Shown in pieces: positions 9,095-17,918 of a stretch of DNA of 64,000 nt (position 1 is its first letter; each line of letters opens with the position of its first letter). The position numbers and the translations under genes are program-made. The DNA comes from Curvibacter sp. PAE-UM (lineage in GTDB: Bacteria; Pseudomonadota; Gammaproteobacteria; Burkholderiales; Burkholderiaceae_C): the NCBI RefSeq assembly GCF_001432305.1, contig NZ_KQ483358.1, positions 3,414,684-3,478,683 of the forward strand. The letters are read 5' to 3'. Below the pieces are notes generated by a model. The model ran no database searches and had not been told where the DNA came from. It saw nothing but the letters and a program-made list of their open reading frames with translations.

Positions 9095-10057
9095 GTGACT
9101 GTCCAAAACGAAAACGAGTACGAAGACCTGCTGGGCTTGTGGTCGGACCTGGAGTCCGGCCTGGGCATCCTGCTGGGCAGTCCGCTGAGCGTGCAGGAGT
9201 TCGAGCAGCGTATCTGGCAGTACGACCGCTGGATGCAGGCCCTGCTGCAGCGCGACGCCGACGTCGGCATCTACCTGCTGTTCCAGCTGGCCACCAACTC
9301 TTCGGTCGGCTACAGCGCCTCGCACAGCCTGGTCTGCGCCACCCTGTGCCACCTGCTCGCCGCCGAGCTCAAGCTCGATGCCAAGGAACGCGACAGCCTG
9401 GTCCATGCCGCGCTGACCATGAACATCGCCATGACCGAACTGCAGGACCAGCTCGCCCTGCAGACCGAAAAGCTCAGCCAGCCCCAGCTTGAAGCCATCC
9501 GCCTGCACGCCCCCAAGGGCGGCCTGATGCTGGCCAACAGCCTGGGCGTGAGCGACCCGCTGTGGATCGAGGTGGTGTCCTCGCACCATGACGAGTACAC
9601 CGAAAAGATCGAGCTGCGCCTGCTGCCCGCCCACAAGCGGCTGATCCGCATCCTGCGGGTGGTGGACCGCTACGCGGCCATGATCTCGCCGCGCAAATCA
9701 CGGGAAGGCCGTAGCGCGACCGAGTCCGTGCGTACCATCATGACGGGTGCCAATGCCTACAACGACGAGGTCGGCCACGCCATGGTGCGCGCTGTGGGCC
9801 TGTGCCCGCCCGGCACCTATGTGCGCCTGGAAGACAACACGCTGGCCGTCGTGATGCGCCGCAGTGTGCGCCCCAACCTGCCCCATGTGGCCGTGGTCAC
9901 CGGCACCGATGGCCAGGTGCTGCCGCAGCCCCGCCTGCACCGCACCTTGAGCGGCCGTCCGACTATCCAGGCGGCACTGGCCACCTCCCTGGTGAGGCTG
10001 CGCCTGAACCATCACCTGATCCTGCAGCTGGGCGCGCACGCCGCCATGCAGGCCTGA
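9095..10057 (+). CDS. Degenerate HD-GYP domain protein
   Basis: A 320-residue soluble protein. Residues about 70-250 align by eye with HD-GYP cyclic-di-GMP phosphodiesterases: AALTMNIAM where AALLHDIGK is expected, LHAPKGGLML, SSHHDEY, ILRVVDRYAAM and AVGLCPPGTYVRL. The catalytic HD pair is replaced by Met109-Asn110, and the GYP triplet after HH (164-165) is missing, so hydrolysis is unlikely and a binding or scaffold role is more plausible. It starts with GTG and has no evident Shine-Dalgarno. A GC-rich hairpin without a T-run (10058-10072) follows the stop and separates it from convergent plsY. Confidence 0.75.
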   Translation: MTVQNENEYEDLLGLWSDLESGLGILLGSPLSVQEFEQRIWQYDRWMQALLQRDADVGIYLLFQLATNSSVGYSASHSLVCATLCHLLAAELKLDAKERDSLVHAALTMNIAMTELQDQLALQTEKLSQPQLEAIRLHAPKGGLMLANSLGVSDPLWIEVVSSHHDEYTEKIELRLLPAHKRLIRILRVVDRYAAMISPRKSREGRSATESVRTIMTGANAYNDEVGHAMVRAVGLCPPGTYVRLEDNTLAVVMRRSVRPNLPHVAVVTGTDGQVLPQPRLHRTLSGRPTIQAALATSLVRLRLNHHLILQLGAHAAMQA

Positions 10058-10081
10058 CCCCGGCATCCGGGGCCGGAGCCT

Positions 10082-10720
10082 TCAGGTCTTTTTCTTGCCG
10101 AGCCTGGACTCGGTACCGCGAGCCAGCCGGCCGATGTTTTCGGCATGCCGATAGATCAGCAGCAATGACATCAGGCTGACGGAAAACAGCAGGGCCCCGT
10201 CCATGTACCAGGCCAGACCATCACCGAAGATGTAGTACAGCGGCGCGAAGACAGAGGCCACCAGCGCGGCCAGCGAGGAATAGCGGAAGAAGAAGGCGAT
10301 CAGGATCCAGGTCAGCAGGGTGGCCAGGCCCAGCGCCCAGTGCACGCCCATCAAAACGCCCAGCGCTGTGGCCACGCCCTTGCCCCCCTCGAAGCGGAAG
10401 AACACCGGGTACAGGTGGCCGAGGAAAGCGCCCAGGCCCACCAGCGCCACCGTGCCGGCTTCCAGTCCGTAAGGCTTGCCGTACCACTGGACCAGGGCCA
10501 CCGGCAGCCAGCCCTTGGCGGCGTCGAGCAGCAGGGTGACCACGGCGGCCTTTTTCGAGCCCGAGCGCAGCACGTTGGTCGCCCCGGGGTTCTTGCTGCC
10601 ATACGTGCGCGGGTCGTTCAGGCCCAAGACATGGCTGACGATGACGGCGAAGGACAGCGAGCCCAGCAGATAGGCGGCCACCGTGGCCAGGGCGGGATAG
10701 GCGACAGACAGGGAATCCAA
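10082..10720 (-). CDS. plsY: Glycerol-3-phosphate acyltransferase PlsY
   Basis: A 212-residue inner-membrane enzyme that acylates glycerol-3-phosphate from acyl-phosphate in phospholipid synthesis. It has five or so hydrophobic helices and the three PlsY motifs: GSLSFAVIVS at the first helix, DPRTYGSKNPGATNVLR, and FEGGKGVATALGV. The start is TTG at 10720, supported by GAGGAG eight bases upstream. The C-terminal tail is strongly basic (ESRLGKKKT). It lies downstream of the GGDEF gene on the same strand with a 59-bp gap. Confidence 0.93.
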   Translation of the reverse strand: MDSLSVAYPALATVAAYLLGSLSFAVIVSHVLGLNDPRTYGSKNPGATNVLRSGSKKAAVVTLLLDAAKGWLPVALVQWYGKPYGLEAGTVALVGLGAFLGHLYPVFFRFEGGKGVATALGVLMGVHWALGLATLLTWILIAFFFRYSSLAALVASVFAPLYYIFGDGLAWYMDGALLFSVSLMSLLLIYRHAENIGRLARGTESRLGKKKT

Positions 10721-10779
10721 GACTCTTGCTCCTCGATCGGCCCAAATGCAGCAGGGGCCTGTTTTTTCGGTACAGGCCG

Positions 10780-12159
10780 CTATTCTGCCAGCGCAGCCGG
10801 CCTGGAAAACCCGCCCTTGCGCGACGTCTTGTCGCTGTACATCTGGCCGTCTGCCGCATGCAGCAGCTGGTCCAGGTCGGTGCCGGCCTCCGGGTAGATG
10901 GCCACCCCGATGGAAACGCCCACCTGGAGTTGATGCCCTTCGAAATCGATGGGCGCCTGGATGGAGCCGCGCAGGCGCTGGGCAATGGTTTCCAGCATGT
11001 CCCTGGAAATGTTCTCCAGCAGCACGATGAGCTCGTCACCACCCCAGCGCGCCACCGTATCATGCTGACGTACGGCCGCCAGCGCCCGGCTGGCCACGGC
11101 CATGAGTACGGCATCGCCGGCCTTGTGGCCATGCAGGTCGTTCACGGTCTTGAAGTCGTCGAGATCCAGAAACAGCAGCGCGCACAGCTGCTCCGGCTGG
11201 CGCTGCTGGCGGGAAAATGCCATCAGGGCGCGGTCCTCGAAGAGCCGGCGATTGGGCAGGCCCGTCAGGTCGTCGTACATGGCCCGGTGCGCCATCAGGC
11301 CACGGTTGCGGATCAGCATGTAGAGCATGGTCGCGACCAGCAAGCCAGCCGCCGCTGAACCCGTGCGGATCAGCCAGCGCAGCCCGCGGCTGTCGTCGGC
11401 CAGGCGCGGGCGCACGGCAATGGCCCAGCGCCCCCCGGGGATCTCCATCTCCTGCACCAGCACCTCCGGCTGATCGAACAGGCCCAGTGCCCCCCAGACC
11501 GCTTCGCCTGTCAGTCCTTGCGCGTCACGGCCGCGGATCGCAAACTCGTAGCGATCGTCTTCCGATTCGGCCTGTACTGCCCGGAACAGTGAGTCGGAGT
11601 CGATCACGGTCGACAGCAAGCCCCAGTAGCGGCCGTGCAGCATCAACGGCATGCGGTACACCAGTCCCCGGCCACCCTGCACCAGCTCCACCGGCCCGGC
11701 CAGCAAGGCCAGGCCGCTCTGGGCGATCTTCTGGATCATGGGCCATTGGGTCGGCTGATCCGGGTAGTACAAGCCGATCGCCCTTTCATTCCCCAGCAGG
11801 GGATAGACATAGAGCAGGCGGTAGCCAACAGCCACTCCGAAATTCCGGATGTGCCGGTTGCTGCGGTGCAGGACGGCCAGGATGTCCTGGATCTCGCTGG
11901 TCTGCATGCTGCTGTTGCGCACGACCAGATAAGCCCCCAGGCCGCTGTTGAGATAGAGCAAGGCGTTGAGTTCACGCTCCAGGCGCACACGCAGGGTGGT
12001 GGCGTAGGACAGCGCCTCGATATGGCGCTTGTTCAGGCGATCCTGCAACTGGGAGCGCAGGACCACCTCCCCGCCCGCCACCAGCAGGCCGAACACGACG
12101 AGCCCACTGGCCAGCGCCCCGGCCCGTCTGGAGAAAAATGCAAAACCCGGGAATCGCAT
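10780..12159 (-). CDS. CHASE-domain diguanylate cyclase
   Basis: A 459-residue membrane sensor that should make cyclic-di-GMP. Helix 1 is at about 12-32. A periplasmic CHASE-like domain spans about 60-255, with VGYRLLYVYPLLGNERAIGL and GRGLVYRMPLMLHGRYWGLL. Helix 2 is at about 263-284. A GGDEF domain starts at DDLTGLPNRRLF (296). The active-site loop is intact as RWGGDELIVLLE (GGDEL at 373-377) and an inhibitory-site RxxD (RQHD, 364-367) lies five residues before it, so product inhibition is likely. GGAG is well placed before the ATG. The ligand of the sensor is unknown. Confidence 0.9.
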   Translation of the reverse strand: MRFPGFAFFSRRAGALASGLVVFGLLVAGGEVVLRSQLQDRLNKRHIEALSYATTLRVRLERELNALLYLNSGLGAYLVVRNSSMQTSEIQDILAVLHRSNRHIRNFGVAVGYRLLYVYPLLGNERAIGLYYPDQPTQWPMIQKIAQSGLALLAGPVELVQGGRGLVYRMPLMLHGRYWGLLSTVIDSDSLFRAVQAESEDDRYEFAIRGRDAQGLTGEAVWGALGLFDQPEVLVQEMEIPGGRWAIAVRPRLADDSRGLRWLIRTGSAAAGLLVATMLYMLIRNRGLMAHRAMYDDLTGLPNRRLFEDRALMAFSRQQRQPEQLCALLFLDLDDFKTVNDLHGHKAGDAVLMAVASRALAAVRQHDTVARWGGDELIVLLENISRDMLETIAQRLRGSIQAPIDFEGHQLQVGVSIGVAIYPEAGTDLDQLLHAADGQMYSDKTSRKGGFSRPAALAE

Positions 12160-12259
12160 GCAACAAACTCCGTTGGCTGATCCATTCTCTCAGAGTCCGT
12201 TCATATGCGTGGCGCCCCGGCTCCCGCGCGGGGCGATGAGATCGCGCAGCGACCGAGCG

Positions 12260-12751
12260 CTACTCGGCCAGCGCACACTGCACCGGTGTGGCCCCCAGCA
12301 ACTGCACGCAGACCTGCGGGGCGATGCCCACCAGGTAACCGCGCCGCCCGCCGTTGATCAGGATGCGCGGCAGCGCGAGGATGGTCTCTTCAATGTAGAC
12401 CGGCATCTCGCGCCGTGTGCCGAAGGGTGAAGTGCCGCCCACCAGATAACCGCTGTGCCGATTGGCAACCTCGGGCCTGCAGGGCTCCACCGACTTGGCG
12501 CCGATCTGCCGCGCCAGGTTCTTGGTCGAGACCTTGCGGTTGCCGTGCATCAGTACCACCAGCGGCTTCGCATCCTGGTCCTGCATGATCAGCGTCTTCA
12601 CCACTGTGTACGGGTCCCAGCCCAGCACCTGCGCGCTGTGCTGCGCGCCGCCATGCTCCAGGTACTCGTACGGGTGCTCGGTGTACTCCACCTTATGCGA
12701 CTTGAGCAACTGGGTGGCAGGGGTTTCGGAGACGTGTTCTTTCTTGGCCAT
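12260..12751 (-). CDS. ybaK: YbaK/EbsC-type aminoacyl-tRNA deacylase
   Basis: A 163-residue protein of the YbaK/ProX family, which removes wrongly attached amino acids (Cys from tRNA-Pro in the best-known case). Family pattern: TPATQLLKSHKVEYTEHPYEY, then VVKTLIMQ, VSTKNLARQIGAKSVE, and SGYLVGGTSPFGTRREMPVYIE with the conserved GGxSPFG loop. The start MAKKEHVSE is chosen because the longer upstream frame has no resemblance. It is divergent from the YitT gene with about 60 bp between them. Confidence 0.9.
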   Translation of the reverse strand: MAKKEHVSETPATQLLKSHKVEYTEHPYEYLEHGGAQHSAQVLGWDPYTVVKTLIMQDQDAKPLVVLMHGNRKVSTKNLARQIGAKSVEPCRPEVANRHSGYLVGGTSPFGTRREMPVYIEETILALPRILINGGRRGYLVGIAPQVCVQLLGATPVQCALAE

Positions 12752-12813
12752 GCGTGAATTTTCCCTCAAGGAAAGGGCCCCGGCGTCACCGGGCAGTGCC
12801 ACAATTCCGGTGC

Positions 12814-13431
12814 ATGAACTCGCCCCAAGACACGCCGCCCCTACGCCACAGCAGGGCCGAGGATGCTCTGGCCCTGCTCTCGGGCACGGCACTGATCGCC
12901 CTGGCGGTGGCGCTGTTCCAGCATGCGCAGCTGCTCAGCGGCGGCACGGCCGGCATCGCCTTCCTGCTGCACTACGGCACGGGCTGGGGTTTCGGGCCGG
13001 TGTTCTTCGTGCTCAACCTGCCCTTCTATGTGCTGGCCTGGCGTCGTCTGGACCGGGCCTTCCTCGTCAAGACCATGATCGCCGTGGCCTTGCTCTCGGT
13101 GCTGAGCGAACTCACGCCCCACTTCATCACTTTCGAACAGGTACAGCCGCTTTACGCGGCCCTGGTGGGGGGCGTGCTGCTGGGCGTGGGCTTTCTGATC
13201 CTGTTCCGCCACCGCGCCAGCCTGGGCGGCGTGGGCATCCTGGCCTTCTGGCTGCAGGAGACCCGGGGCTGGCGTGCCGGCCACGTGCAAATGGCCGTGG
13301 ATACGCTCATACTTCTGCTGGCGCTGGCCACCGCACCGCTGCCGCAGGTGGCCCTGTCCGTGGCCGGAGCCGTGGTGCTGAACCTCACGCTGGCCATCAA
13401 CCACCGCGCCGGCCGCTACATGGCCAACTGA
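12814..13431 (+). CDS. YitT-family membrane protein
   Basis: A 205-residue protein with about five hydrophobic segments. Features of the DUF161/YitT family are visible: an N-terminal segment ending LLSGGTAGIAFLLHYGTG, then FGPVFFVLNLPFYVLAW, and GFLILFRHRASLGGVGILAFW. The function of the family is unknown, and transport is often guessed. It is followed by the aldehyde dehydrogenase after 21 bp, with a strong Shine-Dalgarno between them. Confidence 0.8.
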   Translation: MNSPQDTPPLRHSRAEDALALLSGTALIALAVALFQHAQLLSGGTAGIAFLLHYGTGWGFGPVFFVLNLPFYVLAWRRLDRAFLVKTMIAVALLSVLSELTPHFITFEQVQPLYAALVGGVLLGVGFLILFRHRASLGGVGILAFWLQETRGWRAGHVQMAVDTLILLLALATAPLPQVALSVAGAVVLNLTLAINHRAGRYMAN

Positions 13432-13452
13432 AGAAAAACAAGGAGAGTGACG

Positions 13453-14889
13453 ATGAATGCTGTCAATGATTCCGCCGGTGCGCTGGTACACACCATGCTG
13501 GAAGCCGCCCTCAAGCGCCAGCGCGCCGCCTACCTCGCCAACCCGGAGCCTGACTATGAAAGCCGCTGCTCCGACCTGCGCAAGCTCGAGCGCTTCGTGC
13601 GCGAGCACCAGGACGCCATCTGCGATGCCATCAGCGCCGACTACGGCAACCGCTCGCGCCACGAGACTCTCCTGACCGAAATCATGCCGGTGCTCAAGGG
13701 CATCCACCACACGCTCAAACGACTCAAGCGCTGGATGAAGCCGCAACGCCGTGGCATCGACCGCATGGCTTTCGGCCTGGCCAGCAACCGCGTGATCCCG
13801 CAGCCGCTGGGCGTGGTGGGCGTCATCGTGCCCTGGAACTTCCCGCTCAATCTCAGCCTGCTCCCGCTGGCCGCCATCCTCGCCGCCGGCAACCGAGCCA
13901 TGGTCAAGATGAGCGAAAACTCGCGCCACCTCGCGAAGCTGCTGGTCAAGGAAATACCCGACTACTTCCCCGAGGAGAAGCTGCAGTTCTTCGACGAAAC
14001 AGGTGGTGTCGGCGTGGAGTTTTCCAAACTACCCTTCGACCACCTGCTGTTCACGGGTTCGGGCCAGACCGGCCGCGCCGTCATGGCCGCGGCCGCACAG
14101 AACCTGTGCCCGGTCACGCTGGAACTGGGCGGCAAGTCGCCCGCCATCGTGTGCGAGGACTTTCCGATGCGCACGGCCGCCGAGCGCCTGCTCTACGTCA
14201 AGTACCTCAACGCCGGCCAGATCTGCACCACGGTGGACCACGTGTTCGTGCCGGACCGGAAAATCAAGGAATTCGTGCGCCTGGCCCAAGAGATCATGCC
14301 CAAGCGCTATCCGAAGCTGGACTCGCCGGACTACACGTCCATCATCGACGACATCGCCTACGCGCGCCTGCTGCATGCGCTGGACGATGCCAAACAGCGC
14401 GGCGCCCAGGTGATCCCGCTGATCCCCGGCAAACCCTTCGATGCCAAGCTGCGCAAGATCGCGCCGCACCTCGTTCTGGACGCGCCCGCCGACTGCCTGC
14501 TGATGCAGCGCGAGATCTTCGGCCCCATCCTGCCGGTGATCAGCTACGAAGACCTGGAAGACGATGTGATCAAGCGCATCAACGCCGGAGCGCGCCCGCT
14601 GGCACTCTACCCCTTCACCAATGACAAGGCCGTGCAGGCGCAGTTGCTCACACGCGTGATGTCGGGCGGTGTGTCCATCAACGACGCGCTCTTCCATGTG
14701 GGCCAGGAAGAACTGCCCTTCGGCGGCGTGGGCGCCTCGGGCATGGGCCACTACCACGGCCATGAGGGTTTCCTGACCTTCTCCAAGCTGCGTCCTGTCT
14801 TCAAGCAGGCCCGCTTCTCCACCGCCAGGCTGCTGGCACCGCCCTACGGGCCGCTGACGGACAAGCTGCTGAAGTTCCTGCTGAAGTAG
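13453..14889 (+). CDS. NAD(P)-dependent aldehyde dehydrogenase, coniferyl-aldehyde type
   Basis: A 478-residue enzyme of the aldehyde dehydrogenase superfamily. It has the cofactor region PLGVVGVIVPWNFPLNL, the catalytic glutamate segment VTLELGGKSPAIV, and the nucleophilic cysteine in NAGQICTTVDHVFVP. The class-specific FGPILPV and LPFGGVGASGMGHYHGHEGF are also present. Overall pattern and length resemble coniferyl aldehyde dehydrogenase and class 3 aldehyde dehydrogenases; the natural substrate is not proven. The start is ATG 13453, seven bases after AGGAG. A GTG six bases upstream is less likely. Confidence 0.9.
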   Translation: MNAVNDSAGALVHTMLEAALKRQRAAYLANPEPDYESRCSDLRKLERFVREHQDAICDAISADYGNRSRHETLLTEIMPVLKGIHHTLKRLKRWMKPQRRGIDRMAFGLASNRVIPQPLGVVGVIVPWNFPLNLSLLPLAAILAAGNRAMVKMSENSRHLAKLLVKEIPDYFPEEKLQFFDETGGVGVEFSKLPFDHLLFTGSGQTGRAVMAAAAQNLCPVTLELGGKSPAIVCEDFPMRTAAERLLYVKYLNAGQICTTVDHVFVPDRKIKEFVRLAQEIMPKRYPKLDSPDYTSIIDDIAYARLLHALDDAKQRGAQVIPLIPGKPFDAKLRKIAPHLVLDAPADCLLMQREIFGPILPVISYEDLEDDVIKRINAGARPLALYPFTNDKAVQAQLLTRVMSGGVSINDALFHVGQEELPFGGVGASGMGHYHGHEGFLTFSKLRPVFKQARFSTARLLAPPYGPLTDKLLKFLLK

Positions 14890-14991
14890 GCAAGTGCGGC
14901 GTGAGTCGCCGCCGGGCCGCCCCAAGGCGACGAGGGCCCCCAGTGGGGGCAGCGGCGACACGCAGTGCGCAAGCGTGGGGGCGTCCTAGTT
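14890..14991. repeat. REP-like GC-rich intergenic repeat
   Basis: About 100 bp of very GC-rich DNA between two convergent genes. It contains the hairpin GCCCCC-AGT-GGGGGC at 14936-14950, flanked by GGGCCGCCCCAAGGCGACGA and CAGCGGCGACACGC. From memory it resembles short repeats common between convergent genes in Comamonadaceae. Only one copy is in this window, so the repeat status is inference. Confidence 0.4.
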
Positions 14992-16056
14992 CTAGACGGC
15001 GGGGTCTCGCATCTCCTTGCGGATCGCGTCGATGGCCTTGAGCAGTTCGGGGCTCAGCGTGGTGCCCCAGGCGTTGAGATCCTCGTCCAGCTGCGCGAGG
15101 GAGGTCACGCCGATGATGGTGCTGGTGACCTGCCACTTGGTGTAGCAGAAGGCCAGGGCCATCTGGGTGGGCGTGAGGCCATGCTCGCGCGCCAGTGCGT
15201 TGTAACGACGCGCGGCGTCCAGCGCCTCGGCACGACCCCAGCGCTGCTTGCGCACGCTCTCGAACTTGGCAATGCGGCCTTCTGGTGCATCGGAACCCAG
15301 GAAACCGCTGCTGTCGTACTTGCCGGTCAGCAGGCCGAAACCCAGGGGCGAATAGGCCAGCAGCGAGACGCCCAGGCGGTGCAGGGTTTCGTCCAGCGCG
15401 TTTTCGACCGTGCGGTTCACCAGGCAGTAGGGGTTCTGCACCGTGGCCACGCGCGGCAGGCCGTGCTGCTCGGCCAGACGCACGAACTCGTGCACACCGT
15501 AGGGTGACTCATTCGACAGGCCGATCGCCCGAACCTTGCCCGCCTTCACCAGCTTGCCCAGGGCCTCCAGCTGCTCGTGGATGGACGTGACCGCAGGATC
15601 GTCCTTGGACGGGTCGAAGTACATCTGGCCGAACATGGGCACGTGACGCACCGGCCAGTGGATCTGGTAGAGGTCGATGACGTCGGTCTTCAGGCGCTTG
15701 AGGCTGTCGTCGCAGGCGGCCAGGATGTCGGTCGGCGTCAGATTGCTGCTGCCGCCACGCACCCAGGGCATGCCACGCGAGGGACCGGCCACCTTGGTGG
15801 CCACCACCATCTTCTGGCGCGCGCCGGGACGGCTGGCGAACCAGTTGCCGATGATCTTCTCGGTGGCGTTGTAGGTCTCGGCCTTGGTAGGCACCGAGTA
15901 GATCTCCGCCGTATCCAGGAAGTTGATGCCGCGCTCCAGTGCGCGGTCCAGGATGGCGTGGGCGGCGGCCTCGCCGACCTGTTCGCCGAAGGTCATGGTG
16001 CCCAAGCAGATGGGGGTGACGTGCAGATCGCTCTGGCCGAGTCGGACGTTTTTCAT
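14992..16056 (-). CDS. tas: Aldo/keto reductase, Tas family
   Basis: A 354-residue NADPH-dependent reductase. It has the aldo-keto reductase landmarks LGTMTFGEQVGE, INFLDTAEIY (catalytic Asp and Tyr), KVAGPSRGMPW (Lys), DVIDLYQIHWPVR (His), IGLSNESPYGV and the coenzyme region STIIGVTSLAQLDEDL. Order and spacing match E. coli Tas closely. The start MKNVRLGQSDLHV at ATG 16056 is chosen; a TTG at 16086 would add ten residues. The acyl-CoA synthetase gene lies 40 bp upstream on the same strand. Confidence 0.9.
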   Translation of the reverse strand: MKNVRLGQSDLHVTPICLGTMTFGEQVGEAAAHAILDRALERGINFLDTAEIYSVPTKAETYNATEKIIGNWFASRPGARQKMVVATKVAGPSRGMPWVRGGSSNLTPTDILAACDDSLKRLKTDVIDLYQIHWPVRHVPMFGQMYFDPSKDDPAVTSIHEQLEALGKLVKAGKVRAIGLSNESPYGVHEFVRLAEQHGLPRVATVQNPYCLVNRTVENALDETLHRLGVSLLAYSPLGFGLLTGKYDSSGFLGSDAPEGRIAKFESVRKQRWGRAEALDAARRYNALAREHGLTPTQMALAFCYTKWQVTSTIIGVTSLAQLDEDLNAWGTTLSPELLKAIDAIRKEMRDPAV

Positions 16057-16096
16057 GGGAGTCAGGTTTTGGGTTGGTGTCGGCAAAGGCGCGAGT

Positions 16097-17893
16097 TTAC
16101 GCAGTGGGCAATGTCCCTGCCTGTCGCGCGCGTTCCTCCTCGAGCAAGCGCAGCACGCGACGCTGCACCTTGCCCGTGGTCGTCATGGGCAAGGCATCGA
16201 GAAACTCGATCTCCTTGGGGTATTCGTAGGGCGCCAGCTGGCCCTTCACGTGCCGCTGCAGGTCGATCATCAGGCGCCGCTCCCACTCGTTGCGCGAGAC
16301 GGGCTCGTCGCCCCGCTCGGCTGCGGCCTCCACCGTCAACACGACATAGGCCTTCACCAGCGCGCCACGCTCGGCGTCGGGCTTGGGCACGACCGCGGCA
16401 TTGGCCACGGCCGGGTGCTTGATCAGACAGTTCTCGATCTCCCCCGGGCCGATGCGGTAGCCAGCAGCCTTGAACATGTCATCGGCGCGGCCCTGGTACC
16501 AGAGGTAGCCATCGGGGTCACGCAGGGCGAGGTCACCGGTGCGGCACCAGTCGCCGGTGTACTTATCGCGGGTGTCCGCCTCGTTTTTCCAGTAGCCGAG
16601 GAAGAAGATCGGGTCCGGATCACCATGCACGTCCAGGCGGTGGATCGCCACCTCGCCAAGCGTGCCGCTGGCGCACTCGCGCCCCTGCTCGTCGATCACC
16701 GCCACCCGGTGGCCCGGATAGCCCTTGCCCATGCTGCCGGGCTTGGCCGGGTAAAAGATCGAGCAGTTGCCGACGATGTAGTTCACCTCGGTCTGGCCGA
16801 ACATCTCGTTCACCGTCACGCCCAGTTCCTTCTGGCAATAGCCGAACACGGCATCGCCCACCGCCTCGCCCGCGCTCATGATGGCCCGCAGCCTGAGCTT
16901 GAAGAACTTCTTCGGCTGCGGGAAGGCCTTCATCATGGCCTTGAGCGCCGTGGGGAAGAGGAAGGTGTGCGTGATCTCGTATTTCTGCAGCAGTTCGAAG
17001 GCAGCCTGCGGACTGAAACGGCCGTTCCAGGCCACGATGGGACGGCCAAAGTAGAGACTGGGCAGCAGGGCGTCCATCAGACCGCCCGTCCAGCTCCAGT
17101 CTGCGGGGCTCCAGAAAACGCTGGGCGTTTTGGGCTGCGGCAGTTTTGTCAACGGCCCCCGGTCCTGCGGGTCGAAGCCGAACCAGTTCTGGCTGCAGAC
17201 GAAACCCGTCAGGTTGCCGATCAGCGCGCGATGCGGGATCAGTGCGCCCTTGGGGTTGCCCGTGGTGCCGCTGGTGTAGATCAGCACGGCCGGGTCGTCG
17301 GCGCGTGTGCGCACCGGGTCGAACTCGGGCGGGTGCTGCGCCAGCAGGGCAGCGTAATCCAGATCGGCCATGCCGGCCGCGCCGCCACCGGCGTCTCCGC
17401 CGGCGCTGGAGCCCACACCGATCACGTGGCGCAGCGCTTCGCACTCACCCCGGATGTTCTGGATGTTGACGATGGCCGCGTCGTCGCAGATCAGGACCGA
17501 GGCCGCGCTGTCGTTCAGGCGGAATTCCAGTGCCTCGGGGCCGAACAGGGTGGACAGCGGCATGGCCACCGCGCCCAGCTGCAGCACGGCCATGTAGGCC
17601 ACGGCGGTCTCGAAACGCTGCGGCAGCACGATGGCCACGCGGTCGCCCTGGCGCACCCGCAACTGGGCCAAGGCATTCGACAGGCGGTTGGCCTGGTGCT
17701 GCAGTTCGGCGTAGCTGTGCGCGCGCGGCTGCAGGCCGGGCCCGTCGGCATGGATGGCGATGCGCTGGCCGGCATCGGCCGCCCGTGCCCAGCGCCGGCT
17801 GCAGACCTCTGCAATGTTGAATTCATCCGGCACCAGCCAGCGAAATTCGCCGTGCAAAGACGCATAGTTGTCCCGGTCTTGACTGCTTGCCAT
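16097..17893 (-). CDS. AMP-dependent acyl-CoA synthetase
   Basis: A 598-residue member of the ANL superfamily that activates a carboxylic acid as acyl-AMP and then acyl-CoA. The P-loop-like LIYTSGTTGNPKGALIPH is present, as are NEMFGQTEVNYIVGNC, the hinge and ATP motif WCRTGDLALRDPDGYLWYQGRADDMFKAAGYRIGP (split by Asp), and the C-terminal catalytic lysine in TTTGKVQRRVL. The layout resembles acetyl/medium-chain acyl-CoA synthetases, but chain length cannot be decided. Start ATG 17893 follows GGAGA at eight bases. It is divergent from the alpha/beta hydrolase with 25 bp between start codons. Confidence 0.88.
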   Translation of the reverse strand: MASSQDRDNYASLHGEFRWLVPDEFNIAEVCSRRWARAADAGQRIAIHADGPGLQPRAHSYAELQHQANRLSNALAQLRVRQGDRVAIVLPQRFETAVAYMAVLQLGAVAMPLSTLFGPEALEFRLNDSAASVLICDDAAIVNIQNIRGECEALRHVIGVGSSAGGDAGGGAAGMADLDYAALLAQHPPEFDPVRTRADDPAVLIYTSGTTGNPKGALIPHRALIGNLTGFVCSQNWFGFDPQDRGPLTKLPQPKTPSVFWSPADWSWTGGLMDALLPSLYFGRPIVAWNGRFSPQAAFELLQKYEITHTFLFPTALKAMMKAFPQPKKFFKLRLRAIMSAGEAVGDAVFGYCQKELGVTVNEMFGQTEVNYIVGNCSIFYPAKPGSMGKGYPGHRVAVIDEQGRECASGTLGEVAIHRLDVHGDPDPIFFLGYWKNEADTRDKYTGDWCRTGDLALRDPDGYLWYQGRADDMFKAAGYRIGPGEIENCLIKHPAVANAAVVPKPDAERGALVKAYVVLTVEAAAERGDEPVSRNEWERRLMIDLQRHVKGQLAPYEYPKEIEFLDALPMTTTGKVQRRVLRLLEEERARQAGTLPTA

Positions 17894-17918
17894 GTGATGT
17901 CTCCGTATGATTGGATAA

